From Orbaceae bacterium lpD04 (GTDB lineage Bacteria > Pseudomonadota > Gammaproteobacteria > Enterobacterales > Orbaceae), in assembly GCA_036251935.1 (NCBI GenBank), contig CP133967.1, forward strand, positions 2,489,488 to 2,553,487: a stretch of 64,000 nucleotides of DNA. Direction: 5' to 3'. Positions 21,620 through 35,709 of the stretch are shown here, piece by piece. Within the stretch, counting starts at the first letter, position 1. Each line of letters opens with the position of its first letter. Below the pieces are notes generated by a model. The model did no database searches, was not told the DNA's origin, and worked only from the letters and a program-made list of their open reading frames with translations. The position numbers were made by a program, and so were the translations under genes.

Positions 21620-22597
21620 ATGGGCAATACATTAATATTTAATGATCTATCTGAAAATATCGACAGTTGGCAAGGATTACCGCTTTCATTGAATGGCAGT
21701 GAAGTTGTGCCATTAGATTATAATGCGGGTAAAACTGGCTGGATTATTTATGGTAAAAAACTCAATAAGACATTGCTATCTAAGTTCCAAAATATGTTAG
21801 CAATTCCAATTGTTATTGTCTCATCATGGAAAATAAAAACATATCAGGTGATACGAATTGCAGGCGTAATGCCCAAAAAAGCGCAACAAATCGCGAATGA
21901 TTTAGGTATTGATGTTTCTATTATTGATAATCTTGCGACGTTAAAAGCTAAAGGATTGTTAGTTATGGATATGGATTCTACCGCAATTGTAATTGAATGC
22001 ATTGATGAAATAGCCAAACGTCATGGCTCAGGAGAATTAGTATCAAAAATTACTGAACAAGCCATGCGTGGTGAGATCGATTTTGCGACCAGTTTACGTA
22101 AACGCGTTGCCACGCTAAAAAATGCTGATGTATCAATACTAGAGACCATAAAAAGCCAGCTACCTATTATGCCTGGTTTACCTTTTTTAATTAAAGAATT
22201 ACATAAAAGAAATTGGAAAATTGCGATCGTATCAGGTGGATTTACTTACTTTGCCAATCACCTTAAAAGTAAGTTTAGACTTGATGCCGTTTATGCTAAT
22301 GAGTTAGATATTAATCAGCTGGGTAAATTGTCAGGTAAAATTAAAGGGCAGATTGTTGATGCCAAATTTAAAGCACGAACCCTACAAAATTTAGCAAACC
22401 AATTTGATATACCAATCGAACAAACCGTAGCAATTGGCGATGGGGCAAATGATTTGATGATGATTCGTATTGCTGGGCTTGGTGTTGCTTATCATGGAAA
22501 GCCTAAAGTGATACAGAAAGCAAAAATTAATATTAATCACGCTGATTTAACTGGGCTTGTCTGTATATTATCAGCAAGCCTAGATAGCCAAGGCTAA
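21620..22597 (+). CDS. serB: Phosphoserine phosphatase
   Basis: SerB dephosphorylates O-phospho-L-serine, the last step of serine synthesis. The 325-residue protein has the N-terminal ACT-like domain (about 1-100) and a HAD phosphatase core with DMDST at 117-121 (D117 nucleophile, D119 acid). Downstream come SGGFTYFA and GDGANDLMM for motifs II and IV. It is 29 bp ahead of radA on the same strand, as in E. coli, so the two are probably one transcript. Confidence 0.95.
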   Translation: MGNTLIFNDLSENIDSWQGLPLSLNGSEVVPLDYNAGKTGWIIYGKKLNKTLLSKFQNMLAIPIVIVSSWKIKTYQVIRIAGVMPKKAQQIANDLGIDVSIIDNLATLKAKGLLVMDMDSTAIVIECIDEIAKRHGSGELVSKITEQAMRGEIDFATSLRKRVATLKNADVSILETIKSQLPIMPGLPFLIKELHKRNWKIAIVSGGFTYFANHLKSKFRLDAVYANELDINQLGKLSGKIKGQIVDAKFKARTLQNLANQFDIPIEQTVAIGDGANDLMMIRIAGLGVAYHGKPKVIQKAKININHADLTGLVCILSASLDSQG

Positions 22598-22626
22598 TTT
22601 TTAGTAAAAGATAGGGAGACTTATAG

Positions 22627-24009
22627 TTGGCAAAAGCACCTAAACGCGCTTATGTTTGTAATGAATGTGGGGCTGATTATCCTCGATGGCAGGGGCAGTG
22701 CAGTGAATGCCATGCATGGAATACGATAACTGAAGTAAGATTGGCCTCGACGAATAATCGTAGTGAGCGCTTTACCGGTTATGCAGGCGACGCTGGGTTA
22801 TCTAAAATACAAAAACTAGCTGAAATTAGCCTTGAAGAATTACCTCGCTTTTCAACTAGTTTTTCAGAGTTCGATCGCGTTCTTGGTGGAGGCGTTGTTC
22901 CCGGTAGTGCAATTTTAATTGGGGGTAGCCCTGGAGCTGGAAAAAGTACGCTACTTTTACAAACAATGTGCCGCCTATCAACACAAATGAAGACACTTTA
23001 TGTCACTGGTGAGGAGTCTTTACAACAAGTCGCAATGCGAGCGCATCGATTAGGATTACCAACTGATCAGATAAATATGTTATCTGAAACGAGTATTGAG
23101 CAAATCTGTTTATTGGCAGATAAAGAGCAGCCAAGATTAATGGTTATCGATTCAATTCAAGTTATGCATATGGCTGACATCCAGTCTTCGCCAGGTAGCG
23201 TTGCGCAAGTAAGAGAAACTGCCGCCTATTTGACACGATTTGCAAAAACTAAAGGTATTGCAATTATCATGGTCGGACATGTGACTAAAGATGGCTCACT
23301 TGCTGGGCCAAAAGTACTTGAGCACTGTATCGATTGCTCGGTGTTACTTGATGGTGACTCAGATTCACGTTTTAGAACCCTTCGCAGCCATAAAAATAGA
23401 TTTGGAGCCGTCAATGAATTAGGTGTATTTGCGATGACTGAGCAAGGCTTGAAGGAAGTTAGTAATCCCTCTGCAATTTTTTTAAGCCGAGGAGATGAAA
23501 TGTTACCTGGTAGCTCAGTGATGGTACTTTGGGAGGGCACAAGGCCACTGCTTGTCGAAATCCAAGCTTTAGTTGATCACTCTATGTACGGAAATCCAAG
23601 GCGCGTTACAGTTGGCCTTGAACAAAATCGGCTCGCATTATTGTTAGCCGTGCTCCATCGTCATGGTGGTTTACAAATGGCAGATCAGGACGTTTTTGTT
23701 AATGTTGTTGGCGGAGTGAAAGTTACGGAAACGAGTGTAGATCTGGCGCTAATTTCAGCGTTAGTGTCAAGCTTTCGTAATCGAGCGTTACCCCAAGACT
23801 TAGTTATTTTTGGTGAAATAGGTTTAGGTGGTGAAATACGCCCTGTCCCTAGCGGACAAGAAAGAATATCAGAAGCGGCAAAGCATGGTTTTAAACGTGC
23901 GATTGTTCCGGCTGCAAATGTCCCTAAAAAGAAACCTGCTGATATGCAAATTTATGCAGTTAAAAAACTATCTGATGCGCTAGATATATTAAATGATATA
24001 AGTGCATAG
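22627..24009 (+). CDS. radA: DNA repair protein RadA
   Basis: RadA is a RecA-like ATPase and branch-migration helicase acting in recombination intermediates. The 460-residue protein has the C4 zinc finger (C11, C14, C25, C28), Walker A GGSPGAGKS at 99-107, the RadA-specific KNRFG at 256-260, and a C-terminal Lon-like domain. Start codon is TTG at 22627 with GGGAG upstream; it gives the exact family start MAKAPKRAYVCNECGADYPR. It follows serB. nadR, third gene in E. coli, is absent. Confidence 0.96.
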   Translation: MAKAPKRAYVCNECGADYPRWQGQCSECHAWNTITEVRLASTNNRSERFTGYAGDAGLSKIQKLAEISLEELPRFSTSFSEFDRVLGGGVVPGSAILIGGSPGAGKSTLLLQTMCRLSTQMKTLYVTGEESLQQVAMRAHRLGLPTDQINMLSETSIEQICLLADKEQPRLMVIDSIQVMHMADIQSSPGSVAQVRETAAYLTRFAKTKGIAIIMVGHVTKDGSLAGPKVLEHCIDCSVLLDGDSDSRFRTLRSHKNRFGAVNELGVFAMTEQGLKEVSNPSAIFLSRGDEMLPGSSVMVLWEGTRPLLVEIQALVDHSMYGNPRRVTVGLEQNRLALLLAVLHRHGGLQMADQDVFVNVVGGVKVTETSVDLALISALVSSFRNRALPQDLVIFGEIGLGGEIRPVPSGQERISEAAKHGFKRAIVPAANVPKKKPADMQIYAVKKLSDALDILNDISA

Positions 24010-24131
24010 ATTACGTCTTATTTTAATATAGTCTTTGCTAATATGAGTTTTGTCGATCACTAAAAAGCTGCAACTTACGGCTATTTAAGTATATACTATG
24101 GCGCTAAGTATCAATTTATAGAGTTACAATT

Positions 24132-24674
24132 ATGTCAAAAATATCATTATATACTTCATTAAATTCTGAACTAAAATCCCAAGCTATTGGTGTCACAACC
24201 GCTGAACTTCATGGATTTATTTCCGGGATTTTAGCGGGTGGTAATCATGATGAAAGTTGGCGCACTTTAGTTGATGATATGATGAATGATGGTAAACCAT
24301 TAGCCAGTTCTCTATCGCAGCTCACAACCCAGCTTTATGAGCAAACAAAACAACAGCTAAATGATGATAATTTTGAATTTCAGCTCGTCATTAGCGATCA
24401 AAATTTGTTTATGCAAATCGATGATATGGTTGGCTGGATTAACCATTTTCTACTTGGTTTGGGATTGGCTCAACCTCAACTAGCTAAAGTAAAAGGTGAT
24501 GTTGGAGAGGCTATTTATGATCTTAGGCAAATAACTCAACTAGGTTATGATGAAGATGATGATCAAGAAGAGCTCGCGTTTGCTTTTGAAGAGATTTTAG
24601 AATATGTTCGTATGACTGTTATTTTGTGTCATGATGAATTTACCGAACATACTCCATCAACAACAATACATTAG
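24132..24674 (+). CDS. ygfB: UPF0149 family protein YgfB
   Basis: This 180-residue protein matches the UPF0149/YgfB family: an all-helical domain with TTAELHGFISGILAGG, DDMVGWINHFLLGLGLA and GEAIYDLRQI, an acidic stretch DEDDDQEELAFAFEEI, and a helical end. In Pseudomonas the family affects beta-lactam resistance regulation, but its biochemical role is not established. It is 11 bp ahead of pepP, as in E. coli, and probably shares its transcript. Confidence 0.85.
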   Translation: MSKISLYTSLNSELKSQAIGVTTAELHGFISGILAGGNHDESWRTLVDDMMNDGKPLASSLSQLTTQLYEQTKQQLNDDNFEFQLVISDQNLFMQIDDMVGWINHFLLGLGLAQPQLAKVKGDVGEAIYDLRQITQLGYDEDDDQEELAFAFEEILEYVRMTVILCHDEFTEHTPSTTIH

Positions 24675-24685
24675 TATCAACGCAA

Positions 24686-26002
24686 ATGGGTACAACAATG
24701 ACTAGTGATATAATTGCGCGCCGAGAAAAAATTTTCGCAAATATGATAGATAATAGCGCCGCTATTTTTTTTGCGGCGCCAGAAGTTATTCGAAGCAACG
24801 ATACCCATTACCCCTATCGACAAAATAGCGATTTTTGGTATTTAACCGCTTTTAATGAAGCTGAATCAGCACTTTTATTAGTCAAAAATTCCGCAAGTGA
24901 TCATCAAACTATTCTATTTAATAGAACTAAAGATCCTCTTGCCGAAACATGGACAGGTTACCGTTTAGGACAAGATGCTGCACTAAAGCAGATAAACGTA
25001 GATAAAGCCTATCCATTTAATGATATAAGTGAACTCCTTCCTGAAATTATTAATGGCAAAGATGCGTTGTACCATGCTAGCCAGCTATACACTTACGCCG
25101 ATGATATCATTAATAGATTAATGGTAACACTTAGGCAAGGAGTAAGAAAAAATTTCTATGCACCAAAAGCGATTATTGATTGGCGACCAATATTACATAA
25201 TATGCGTTTATTTAAATCACCTCATGAAATTGAAATAATGCGCCAAGCAGGTAAAATCACAGCTCAAGGTCATATTCGTGCTATGCAACAATGCAAGCCT
25301 GGCATGTACGAATACCAACTTGAAGGTGAAATATTGCATGAGTTCATCAAATACGGGGCGAGAAGTGCGTCTTATAATACTATTGTTGGCAGTGGTAACA
25401 ATGGTTGTATTCTCCATTATGAAAATAATAATGAACTATTACAAAGTGGTGATTTGGTATTAATTGATGCTGGCTGTGAATATCAATCTTATGCCGGAGA
25501 CATTACACGTACATTTCCAATAAATGGTAAATTTAGCAAAGAACAAAAAGAAATTTATGACATTGTTCTTTGCTCTCAATTAAAAGCTATTGCGCTTTTT
25601 AAACCAGGTATAACTATTAAAGCTGTTAATGAGGAAGTCATTAAAATTATGGTGGAGGGTTTAATTAAGCTAAATATTATGCAAGGTAATATTGATGAGT
25701 TAATTGAACAAAAAGCCTATACTCAATTTTATATGCATGGGCTTGGTCACTGGCTAGGTATTGATGTACATGATGTTGGTGACTATAAGACATTAGGCCA
25801 AGAACGTAAGTTACAAGAAGGTATGGTGATTACTGTTGAACCGGGCTTGTACATTAATAAAGACGCGAATGTACCAAAGCAGTACTGTGGCATTGGTATT
25901 CGTATCGAAGATAATCTTCTAATTACTAAACATGGTAACGAAGTATTGACAAGTGATGTACCTAAGTTGCCGCATGAAATAGAAATATTAATGGCAAAAT
26001 AA
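24686..26002 (+). CDS. pepP: Xaa-Pro aminopeptidase P
   Basis: PepP removes an N-terminal residue that precedes proline, using two manganese ions in a pita-bread fold. The 438 residues comprise the N-terminal domain (about 1-170) and the catalytic domain, with ligands in LIDAGCEYQSYAGDITR (two Asp), FYMHGLGHWLGIDVHDVG (His), TVEPGLY (Glu) and GIRIEDN (Glu). ATG at 24686 or 24698 are both possible; neither has a strong ribosome-binding site, fitting coupling to ygfB. In E. coli ubiH and ubiI follow; here tonB converges instead. Confidence 0.93.
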   Translation: MGTTMTSDIIARREKIFANMIDNSAAIFFAAPEVIRSNDTHYPYRQNSDFWYLTAFNEAESALLLVKNSASDHQTILFNRTKDPLAETWTGYRLGQDAALKQINVDKAYPFNDISELLPEIINGKDALYHASQLYTYADDIINRLMVTLRQGVRKNFYAPKAIIDWRPILHNMRLFKSPHEIEIMRQAGKITAQGHIRAMQQCKPGMYEYQLEGEILHEFIKYGARSASYNTIVGSGNNGCILHYENNNELLQSGDLVLIDAGCEYQSYAGDITRTFPINGKFSKEQKEIYDIVLCSQLKAIALFKPGITIKAVNEEVIKIMVEGLIKLNIMQGNIDELIEQKAYTQFYMHGLGHWLGIDVHDVGDYKTLGQERKLQEGMVITVEPGLYINKDANVPKQYCGIGIRIEDNLLITKHGNEVLTSDVPKLPHEIEILMAK

Positions 26003-26033
26003 TCGCGTACAAATAATAATACATCCTTAATTA

Positions 26034-26825
26034 CTAAGCGTTATCAATATCGACTGATTTATTACTATTAAAGACAATCCTAACGCTTAGATCTTTAGCA
26101 CTAGTTGGTTGAAATTTCCATTGTTTGAGCGCTTGAATAACTGATTTATTGAAAATATTATTAGGCTTAGCTTCAATAATACGAATATTCTCAACTCTAC
26201 CATTAGTGCCAACATCATAAATAGCGACAACATAACCTTCGATCCGTAAGTCTAATGCCTTACGAGGATATTCGGGATGCTTACGACTAATTGGAGTTGG
26301 TTTTGCTGAATATTGCGTATTATTCGATATTGTAGGGGCGACCACATTCTCTGCAAGCTTATCAAGCATGACTTCTTGTCTAGTCTGCTGTTTAGATGCT
26401 TTTCGTTCCCTTGGCTTATTTTTATCTTTAGATTTAGCCGATTTTTCTTTTACAATCAATTTAGGTTCTAAGGGGGTTGGAAGCTTTTCAAGCTCCTTTT
26501 TTTCAACAATCAGATCTGGCTCTATCTCAGGTTCTTTTTTAAAATCTTCAGGCTTAATCTCGACAGTCTGATCTTTAATTATTTCGTTATTATCAACTTT
26601 TTCAAGTTGTGGTGTATTTTCAACTAAAGATTGTTTTGGTGCAGCCATTACTGATAAATCAATCATCACCGCTTTTATTGAATCATTCCCGTCCAATAAT
26701 ATCATGCGATCAGAAAAATAAGCACCAGACAATAAAACGCCGGCAATAGTCAAATGCACTAAAATAGAGACAGAGAGATAAGGATTAAGATTATTTTTTT
26801 TACTTTTATTAAGTTTTGCTATCAT
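26034..26825 (-). CDS. tonB: Energy transducer TonB
   Basis: TonB couples inner-membrane proton force (via ExbB-ExbD) to outer-membrane receptors for iron siderophores, heme and cobalamin. The 263-residue protein has a cytoplasmic basic head, one membrane helix (about 18-36), and a long Pro-, Glu- and Lys-rich periplasmic spacer (about 60-170). The C-terminal TonB domain contains YPRKALDLRIEGYV and LKQWKFQP. exbB and exbD are not adjacent. A Fur-like palindrome lies 47 bp upstream of the start, so iron repression is likely. It converges on pepP with a 31-bp gap. Confidence 0.9.
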   Translation of the reverse strand: MIAKLNKSKKNNLNPYLSVSILVHLTIAGVLLSGAYFSDRMILLDGNDSIKAVMIDLSVMAAPKQSLVENTPQLEKVDNNEIIKDQTVEIKPEDFKKEPEIEPDLIVEKKELEKLPTPLEPKLIVKEKSAKSKDKNKPRERKASKQQTRQEVMLDKLAENVVAPTISNNTQYSAKPTPISRKHPEYPRKALDLRIEGYVVAIYDVGTNGRVENIRIIEAKPNNIFNKSVIQALKQWKFQPTSAKDLSVRIVFNSNKSVDIDNA

Positions 26826-26861
26826 AGTGTGACATTATAAGGTACGAATTTGTGATCTATT

Positions 26862-26896
26862 ATATTTTAAATGAAAATAATTATCATTTAAAATAT
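26862..26896. promoter_or_regulatory. Fur-type operator upstream of tonB
   Basis: The core on the minus strand is TGATAAT-T-ATTTTCA (26872-26886), matching the 7-1-7 Fur box TGATAATNATTATCA at all but one position. It sits in a longer 35-bp palindrome with a single mismatched pair. It is 47 bp upstream of tonB and about 125 bp upstream of the divergent ispB. Strong sequence match; Fur control inferred. Confidence 0.72.
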
Positions 26897-27020
26897 TTTT
26901 TTAATTTTTATCAAGAAATAATACGACTTATCTTGTTGTAATAGAACTTTTATCAGATAATGAGCATAATTATTTGATCCTAAATCAACGCAGTAAGTAG
27001 ATCTGACGGGTAATACCTCA

Positions 27021-27992
27021 ATGCAACAAATTATTAATCTAGTCCAAGACGAGCTAGTCAAAGTTAACGAAGTTATACAAAATCAACTCTCTTCAGATGT
27101 TGTGCTAATAAATCAATTAGGTAACTATATTATTAGTGGTGGTGGTAAGCGTATTCGTCCAATTATCATGCTGTTGAGTGCTAAGGCTTTGGATTATCAA
27201 GGCGATAAACATATTATGGCTGCCGCATTTATCGAATTTATTCATACCGCAACGCTACTACATGATGATGTTGTTGATGAATCAGATTTAAGACGTGGCC
27301 GCTCAACTGCAAATGTACTATTTGGTAATGCTGCAAGTGTTTTAGTGGGCGATTATATCTATACTCGTTCATTTCAAATGATGGTTAGTATCGGTTCTTT
27401 ACCGGTATTAAAAGTGATGTCTGAAGCAACAAATGTTATTGCTGAGGGTGAAGTGCAGCAGTTAATGAATTGCAATAACCCAGATATTACTGACGAACAG
27501 TACCTGCAAGTTATTTATCGCAAAACAGCAAGACTATTCGAAGCCGCCTCACATACTGCAGCATTGATTAGTGAAGCACCAAAAGAATACGAACACGCCT
27601 TACAAAATTATGGTCGCTATTTAGGTACAGCTTTTCAATTGATTGATGATTTACTTGACTACAGTACAGAAGATTCTATGGCATTAGGTAAAAATTTAGG
27701 TGATGACTTAAATGAAGGTAAACCAACTTTACCGTTATTACATGCAATGCACCATACGAAAGATGAATGTGAAGCACAGTTAATAAGGGATATCATTGAA
27801 AAAGGTAATGGAAGAGATTTACTAGACAAAGTATTAAGTATTATGCATAAGTGTGGTTCACTTGAATTTACTTATAATATTGCAAAGCAAGAAGCACAAA
27901 AGGCTATGATAGCTATTGATATCTTACCCGATTCACCTTATAAACAAGCATTGTATCAGTTAGCCAAAGATTCAGTTAAAAGACAATCCTAA
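27021..27992 (+). CDS. ispB: Octaprenyl diphosphate synthase
   Basis: IspB elongates farnesyl diphosphate with isopentenyl diphosphate to make the C40 side chain of ubiquinone and menaquinone; it is essential in E. coli. The 323-residue trans-prenyltransferase has the first aspartate-rich motif DDVVD at 82-86 and the second DDLLD at 209-213, plus GGKRIRPII near 41-49. It is monocistronic here, divergent from tonB, and followed by a terminator. The E. coli neighbours rplU and rpmA are absent. Dxr, in the same window, supplies the isoprenoid precursors. Confidence 0.95.
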   Translation: MQQIINLVQDELVKVNEVIQNQLSSDVVLINQLGNYIISGGGKRIRPIIMLLSAKALDYQGDKHIMAAAFIEFIHTATLLHDDVVDESDLRRGRSTANVLFGNAASVLVGDYIYTRSFQMMVSIGSLPVLKVMSEATNVIAEGEVQQLMNCNNPDITDEQYLQVIYRKTARLFEAASHTAALISEAPKEYEHALQNYGRYLGTAFQLIDDLLDYSTEDSMALGKNLGDDLNEGKPTLPLLHAMHHTKDECEAQLIRDIIEKGNGRDLLDKVLSIMHKCGSLEFTYNIAKQEAQKAMIAIDILPDSPYKQALYQLAKDSVKRQS

Positions 27993-28048
27993 TTATTGAT
28001 ACGCTAAGAAATTTGTTTTAAATTCATCATTATAATCATCAATTAAAA

Positions 28049-28084
28049 GATTAAGCCTATTAAAGATAGCGCTTAATCATTTTT
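28049..28084 (+). terminator. Terminator of ispB
   Basis: GATTAAGC pairs with GCTTAATC and the inner CTAT with ATAG, one C bulged, followed by ATTTTT. About 57 bp after the ispB stop. Confidence 0.8.
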
Positions 28085-28270
28085 AAATATCAAGTAAAAT
28101 AATCTAATCCATTGAAATAGCCTAGCTAATACCGCTACCCTGTAATCAATCTTTTTATTAAAAAATAAAAGCTTAGCTATCTGCACGTTATGAACCAAAT
28201 TTATTGCTTGTTCAAACAATGTAAAACATAAATAAGATTTAAATTGATCATTTTTGGAATGGTTATATAC

Positions 28271-28298
28271 AAAAAACCCCTACCAAATGGTAAGGGTT
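28271..28298 (-). terminator. Terminator after second 5S rRNA
   Basis: On the minus strand AACCCTTACC pairs completely with GGTAGGGGTT (one G-U) around loop ATTT, followed by TTTTTTG. It ends the rRNA operon. Confidence 0.88.
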
Positions 28299-28314
28299 AT
28301 TGATTATATTTAAA

Positions 28315-28433
28315 AGTCTGGCGGTGACCTACTCTTACATGGGGTAACCCCCACACTACCATCGGCTTTACAGCGTTTCACTTCTGAGTTCGGCATGGAT
28401 CAGGTGGGACCACCGCAACATTGCCGCCAGACA
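28315..28433 (-). rRNA. rrf: 5S ribosomal RNA, distal copy
   Basis: The minus strand reads GTCTGGCGGCAATGTTGCGG and ends CACCGCCAGAC, with the 5S core CATGCCGAACTCAGAAGTG. It differs from the proximal 5S at three positions (in the segments read on the plus strand as CTCTTAC, GGCTTTACAGC). It forms a second 5S-terminator unit after the first, so the operon has two 5S genes. Ends are placed by analogy with E. coli. Confidence 0.93.
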
Positions 28434-28524
28434 TAACTCTTGTTTTTATGTATCATAGACAAAACTACAATACTCAAAATATTTTTTATTGATATATCCA
28501 ACAATTAAGCAGGATTGTTAAAAC

Positions 28525-28554
28525 AAAAAGCCCCTGCCAATAGGCAAGGGGCTT
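28525..28554 (-). terminator. Terminator after proximal 5S rRNA
   Basis: On the minus strand AAGCCCCTTGCC pairs with GGCAGGGGCTT (one bulged base), loop TATT, then TTTTTG. It lies between the two 5S genes, so some read-through is needed to make the distal copy unless that copy has its own promoter. Confidence 0.8.
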
Positions 28555-28566
28555 CTTAATATTAAA

Positions 28567-28685
28567 AGTCTGGCGGTGACCTACTCTCACATGGGGTAAC
28601 CCCCACACTACCATCGGCTTCACGGCGTTTCACTTCTGAGTTCGGCATGGATCAGGTGGGACCACCGCAACATTGCCGCCAGACA
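28567..28685 (-). rRNA. rrf: 5S ribosomal RNA, proximal copy
   Basis: Component of the large ribosomal subunit. Complementary ends TCTGGCGG and CCGCCAGA form the closing stem, and CATGCCGAACTCAGAAGTG is the conserved core. It follows 23S by about 150 bp in the standard order. Three bases differ from the distal copy. Confidence 0.96.
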
Positions 28686-28838
28686 TAACTCGTTTTCTCT
28701 TATATAACGATGAGTTAATCATAAATATAAATATTTCTATATAATAAAATATCTTTATACCCACTCTACATCATCACCATATACTCAATACAGTTCAAGC
28801 CGAAATTCTCTTTGAGATTTGAAACAACTCTAAGTTGT

Positions 28839-31741
<2,903 letters not shown>

Positions 31742-31875
31742 TTACAACTTACAGTTGTCTCAGTTTTCTCAATTTCGCTTTTTTTCTCTATCTTATCTAA
31801 AATATCAATCTAGACTTTCATCTACATCAAACTTCAAATAAAACGAGAACTCGTTTCTTTCAGCTTGTTCCATAT

Positions 31876-31887
31876 TGTTAAAGAGCA
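31876..31887 (-). promoter_or_regulatory. boxA antitermination site in the 16S-23S spacer
   Basis: TGCTCTTTAACA on the minus strand is the canonical boxA bound by NusB-S10 in rRNA antitermination, placed between tRNA-Ala and 23S as in E. coli. Confidence 0.8.
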
Positions 31888-31947
31888 ATATTAATCAATG
31901 CACTTAAAAATGCATTTATCAATATATTAAATTGAGATATCGAGTAA

Positions 31948-32023
31948 TGGTGGAGCTAAGCGGGATCGAACCGCTGGCCTCCTGCGTGCAAGGCAGGCGC
32001 TCTCCCAGCTGAGCTATAGCCCC
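31948..32023 (-). tRNA. alaT: tRNA-Ala (anticodon TGC)
   Basis: The 76-nt gene reads GGGGCTATAGCTCAGC at its 5' end, carries anticodon TGC in CTTGCAC, has the T-arm GGTTCGATCC and an encoded CCA. Standard second tRNA of the rRNA spacer. Confidence 0.97.
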
Positions 32024-32138
32024 ATGTACTTTCACTTCATCTTATTTAGCTAATGTTGCTAAATTATCCAATTCGCTTAATCTAGCATCATCATAGCCAA
32101 ATAACGCAAGGTCATAATTTAACAAAATTAATTTGAAT

Positions 32139-32215
<77 letters not shown>

Positions 32216-32273
32216 AATAAAGTGATATCTCTTTAAAAACAAACAATCTATGTGAACACTGTCAGGCACTTCG

Positions 32274-33812
<1,539 letters not shown>

Positions 33813-33999
33813 TAAAGTTTGATGCTCAATAACTGTTTCTGACATATTCAAATGAATCTTCAGTGTCACTTATCAAGACTTGATTTTTTTAAGTCCGTAG
33901 ACTTTAATTTCTTTGTCCTGACAGTGCCCACACAGATTGTCTGTTCTTAATTTTTAAAGAGCTGACAGCGTGCTGCTTTTGCTGTCTCAAGGGTTGCAT

Positions 34000-34028
34000 A
34001 TACTACGCTTTCCTTTTTAATTCGTCAA
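34000..34028 (-). promoter_or_regulatory. rRNA promoter P2
   Basis: Minus-strand TTGACG (34023-34028) and TAGTAT (34000-34005) with a 17-bp spacer, 190 bp before 16S. Good consensus match in the P2 position. Confidence 0.75.
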
Positions 34029-34090
34029 GACTAATTTTAACTTTTTTTTACTTCGTCTTAACACTTATTATTTTTTTCATCATATTGCCC

Positions 34091-34120
34091 GATTCGTTTT
34101 GTTTTCTGCTTCAACGAATC
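34091..34120 (-). other. Hairpin between rRNA P1 and P2
   Basis: GATTCGTT and AACGAATC form a perfect 8-bp stem with a 14-nt loop in transcripts from P1. It has no T run, so it is not a typical terminator; it might be an RNA structure or protein site specific to P1 transcripts. Confidence 0.45.
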
Positions 34121-34130
34121 AGTGGTGCGC

Positions 34131-34158
34131 ATTATAGACATCTTTTTTATTTGATCAA
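34131..34158 (-). promoter_or_regulatory. rRNA promoter P1
   Basis: Minus-strand TTGATC (34153-34158) and TATAAT (34131-34136) with a 16-bp spacer, followed by GCGCACCACTG. The short spacer and GC-rich discriminator match growth-rate- and ppGpp-controlled rRNA P1 promoters of E. coli, where TATAATGCGCCACCACTG is found. Confidence 0.85.
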
Positions 34159-34287
34159 GCAAAAAAATGCATTTATTTTATCGAGTGCACAATACTTAAA
34201 CACACTAAATTTTAATGTATTGATAATTAATAAGATTAAATCTTTGGAGCGTTCCAATTAATTTGGAACTTATATAGCCGAAAAATG

Positions 34288-34315
34288 AAAAAGGCGCGAT
34301 TTTCATCGCGCCTTT
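34288..34315 (-). terminator. Terminator of purA
   Basis: AAAGGCGCGAT and ATCGCGCCTTT form an 11-bp GC-rich stem with a GAAA tetraloop, followed by TTTTT on the minus strand, 28 bp after the purA stop. It insulates the rRNA promoters. Confidence 0.88.
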
Positions 34316-34342
34316 AATTACTATATAAATAAGTAAACGGTA

Positions 34343-35656
<1,314 letters not shown>

Positions 35657-35709
35657 TTATTGAAATTAATGTCCGACTACGCGTTAAATTAAAAACGAAT
35701 TAACGATAG

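Larger units (their letters stand above)
27993..28314. other. Intergenic region between ispB and the rRNA operon
   Basis: No gene in 322 bp. It holds the ispB terminator (28049-28084) and, from the other side, the terminator of the second 5S copy (28271-28298). The rest is AT-rich without visible structure. Confidence 0.6.
33813..34342. other. rRNA leader and promoter region
   Basis: 530 bp between 16S and purA without a protein gene. From right to left it holds the purA terminator, an AT-rich upstream segment, promoter P1, a leader hairpin, promoter P2, boxA (GCTCTTTAAAAATT, about 33949-33962) and the 5' arm of the 16S processing stem. Confidence 0.85.
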
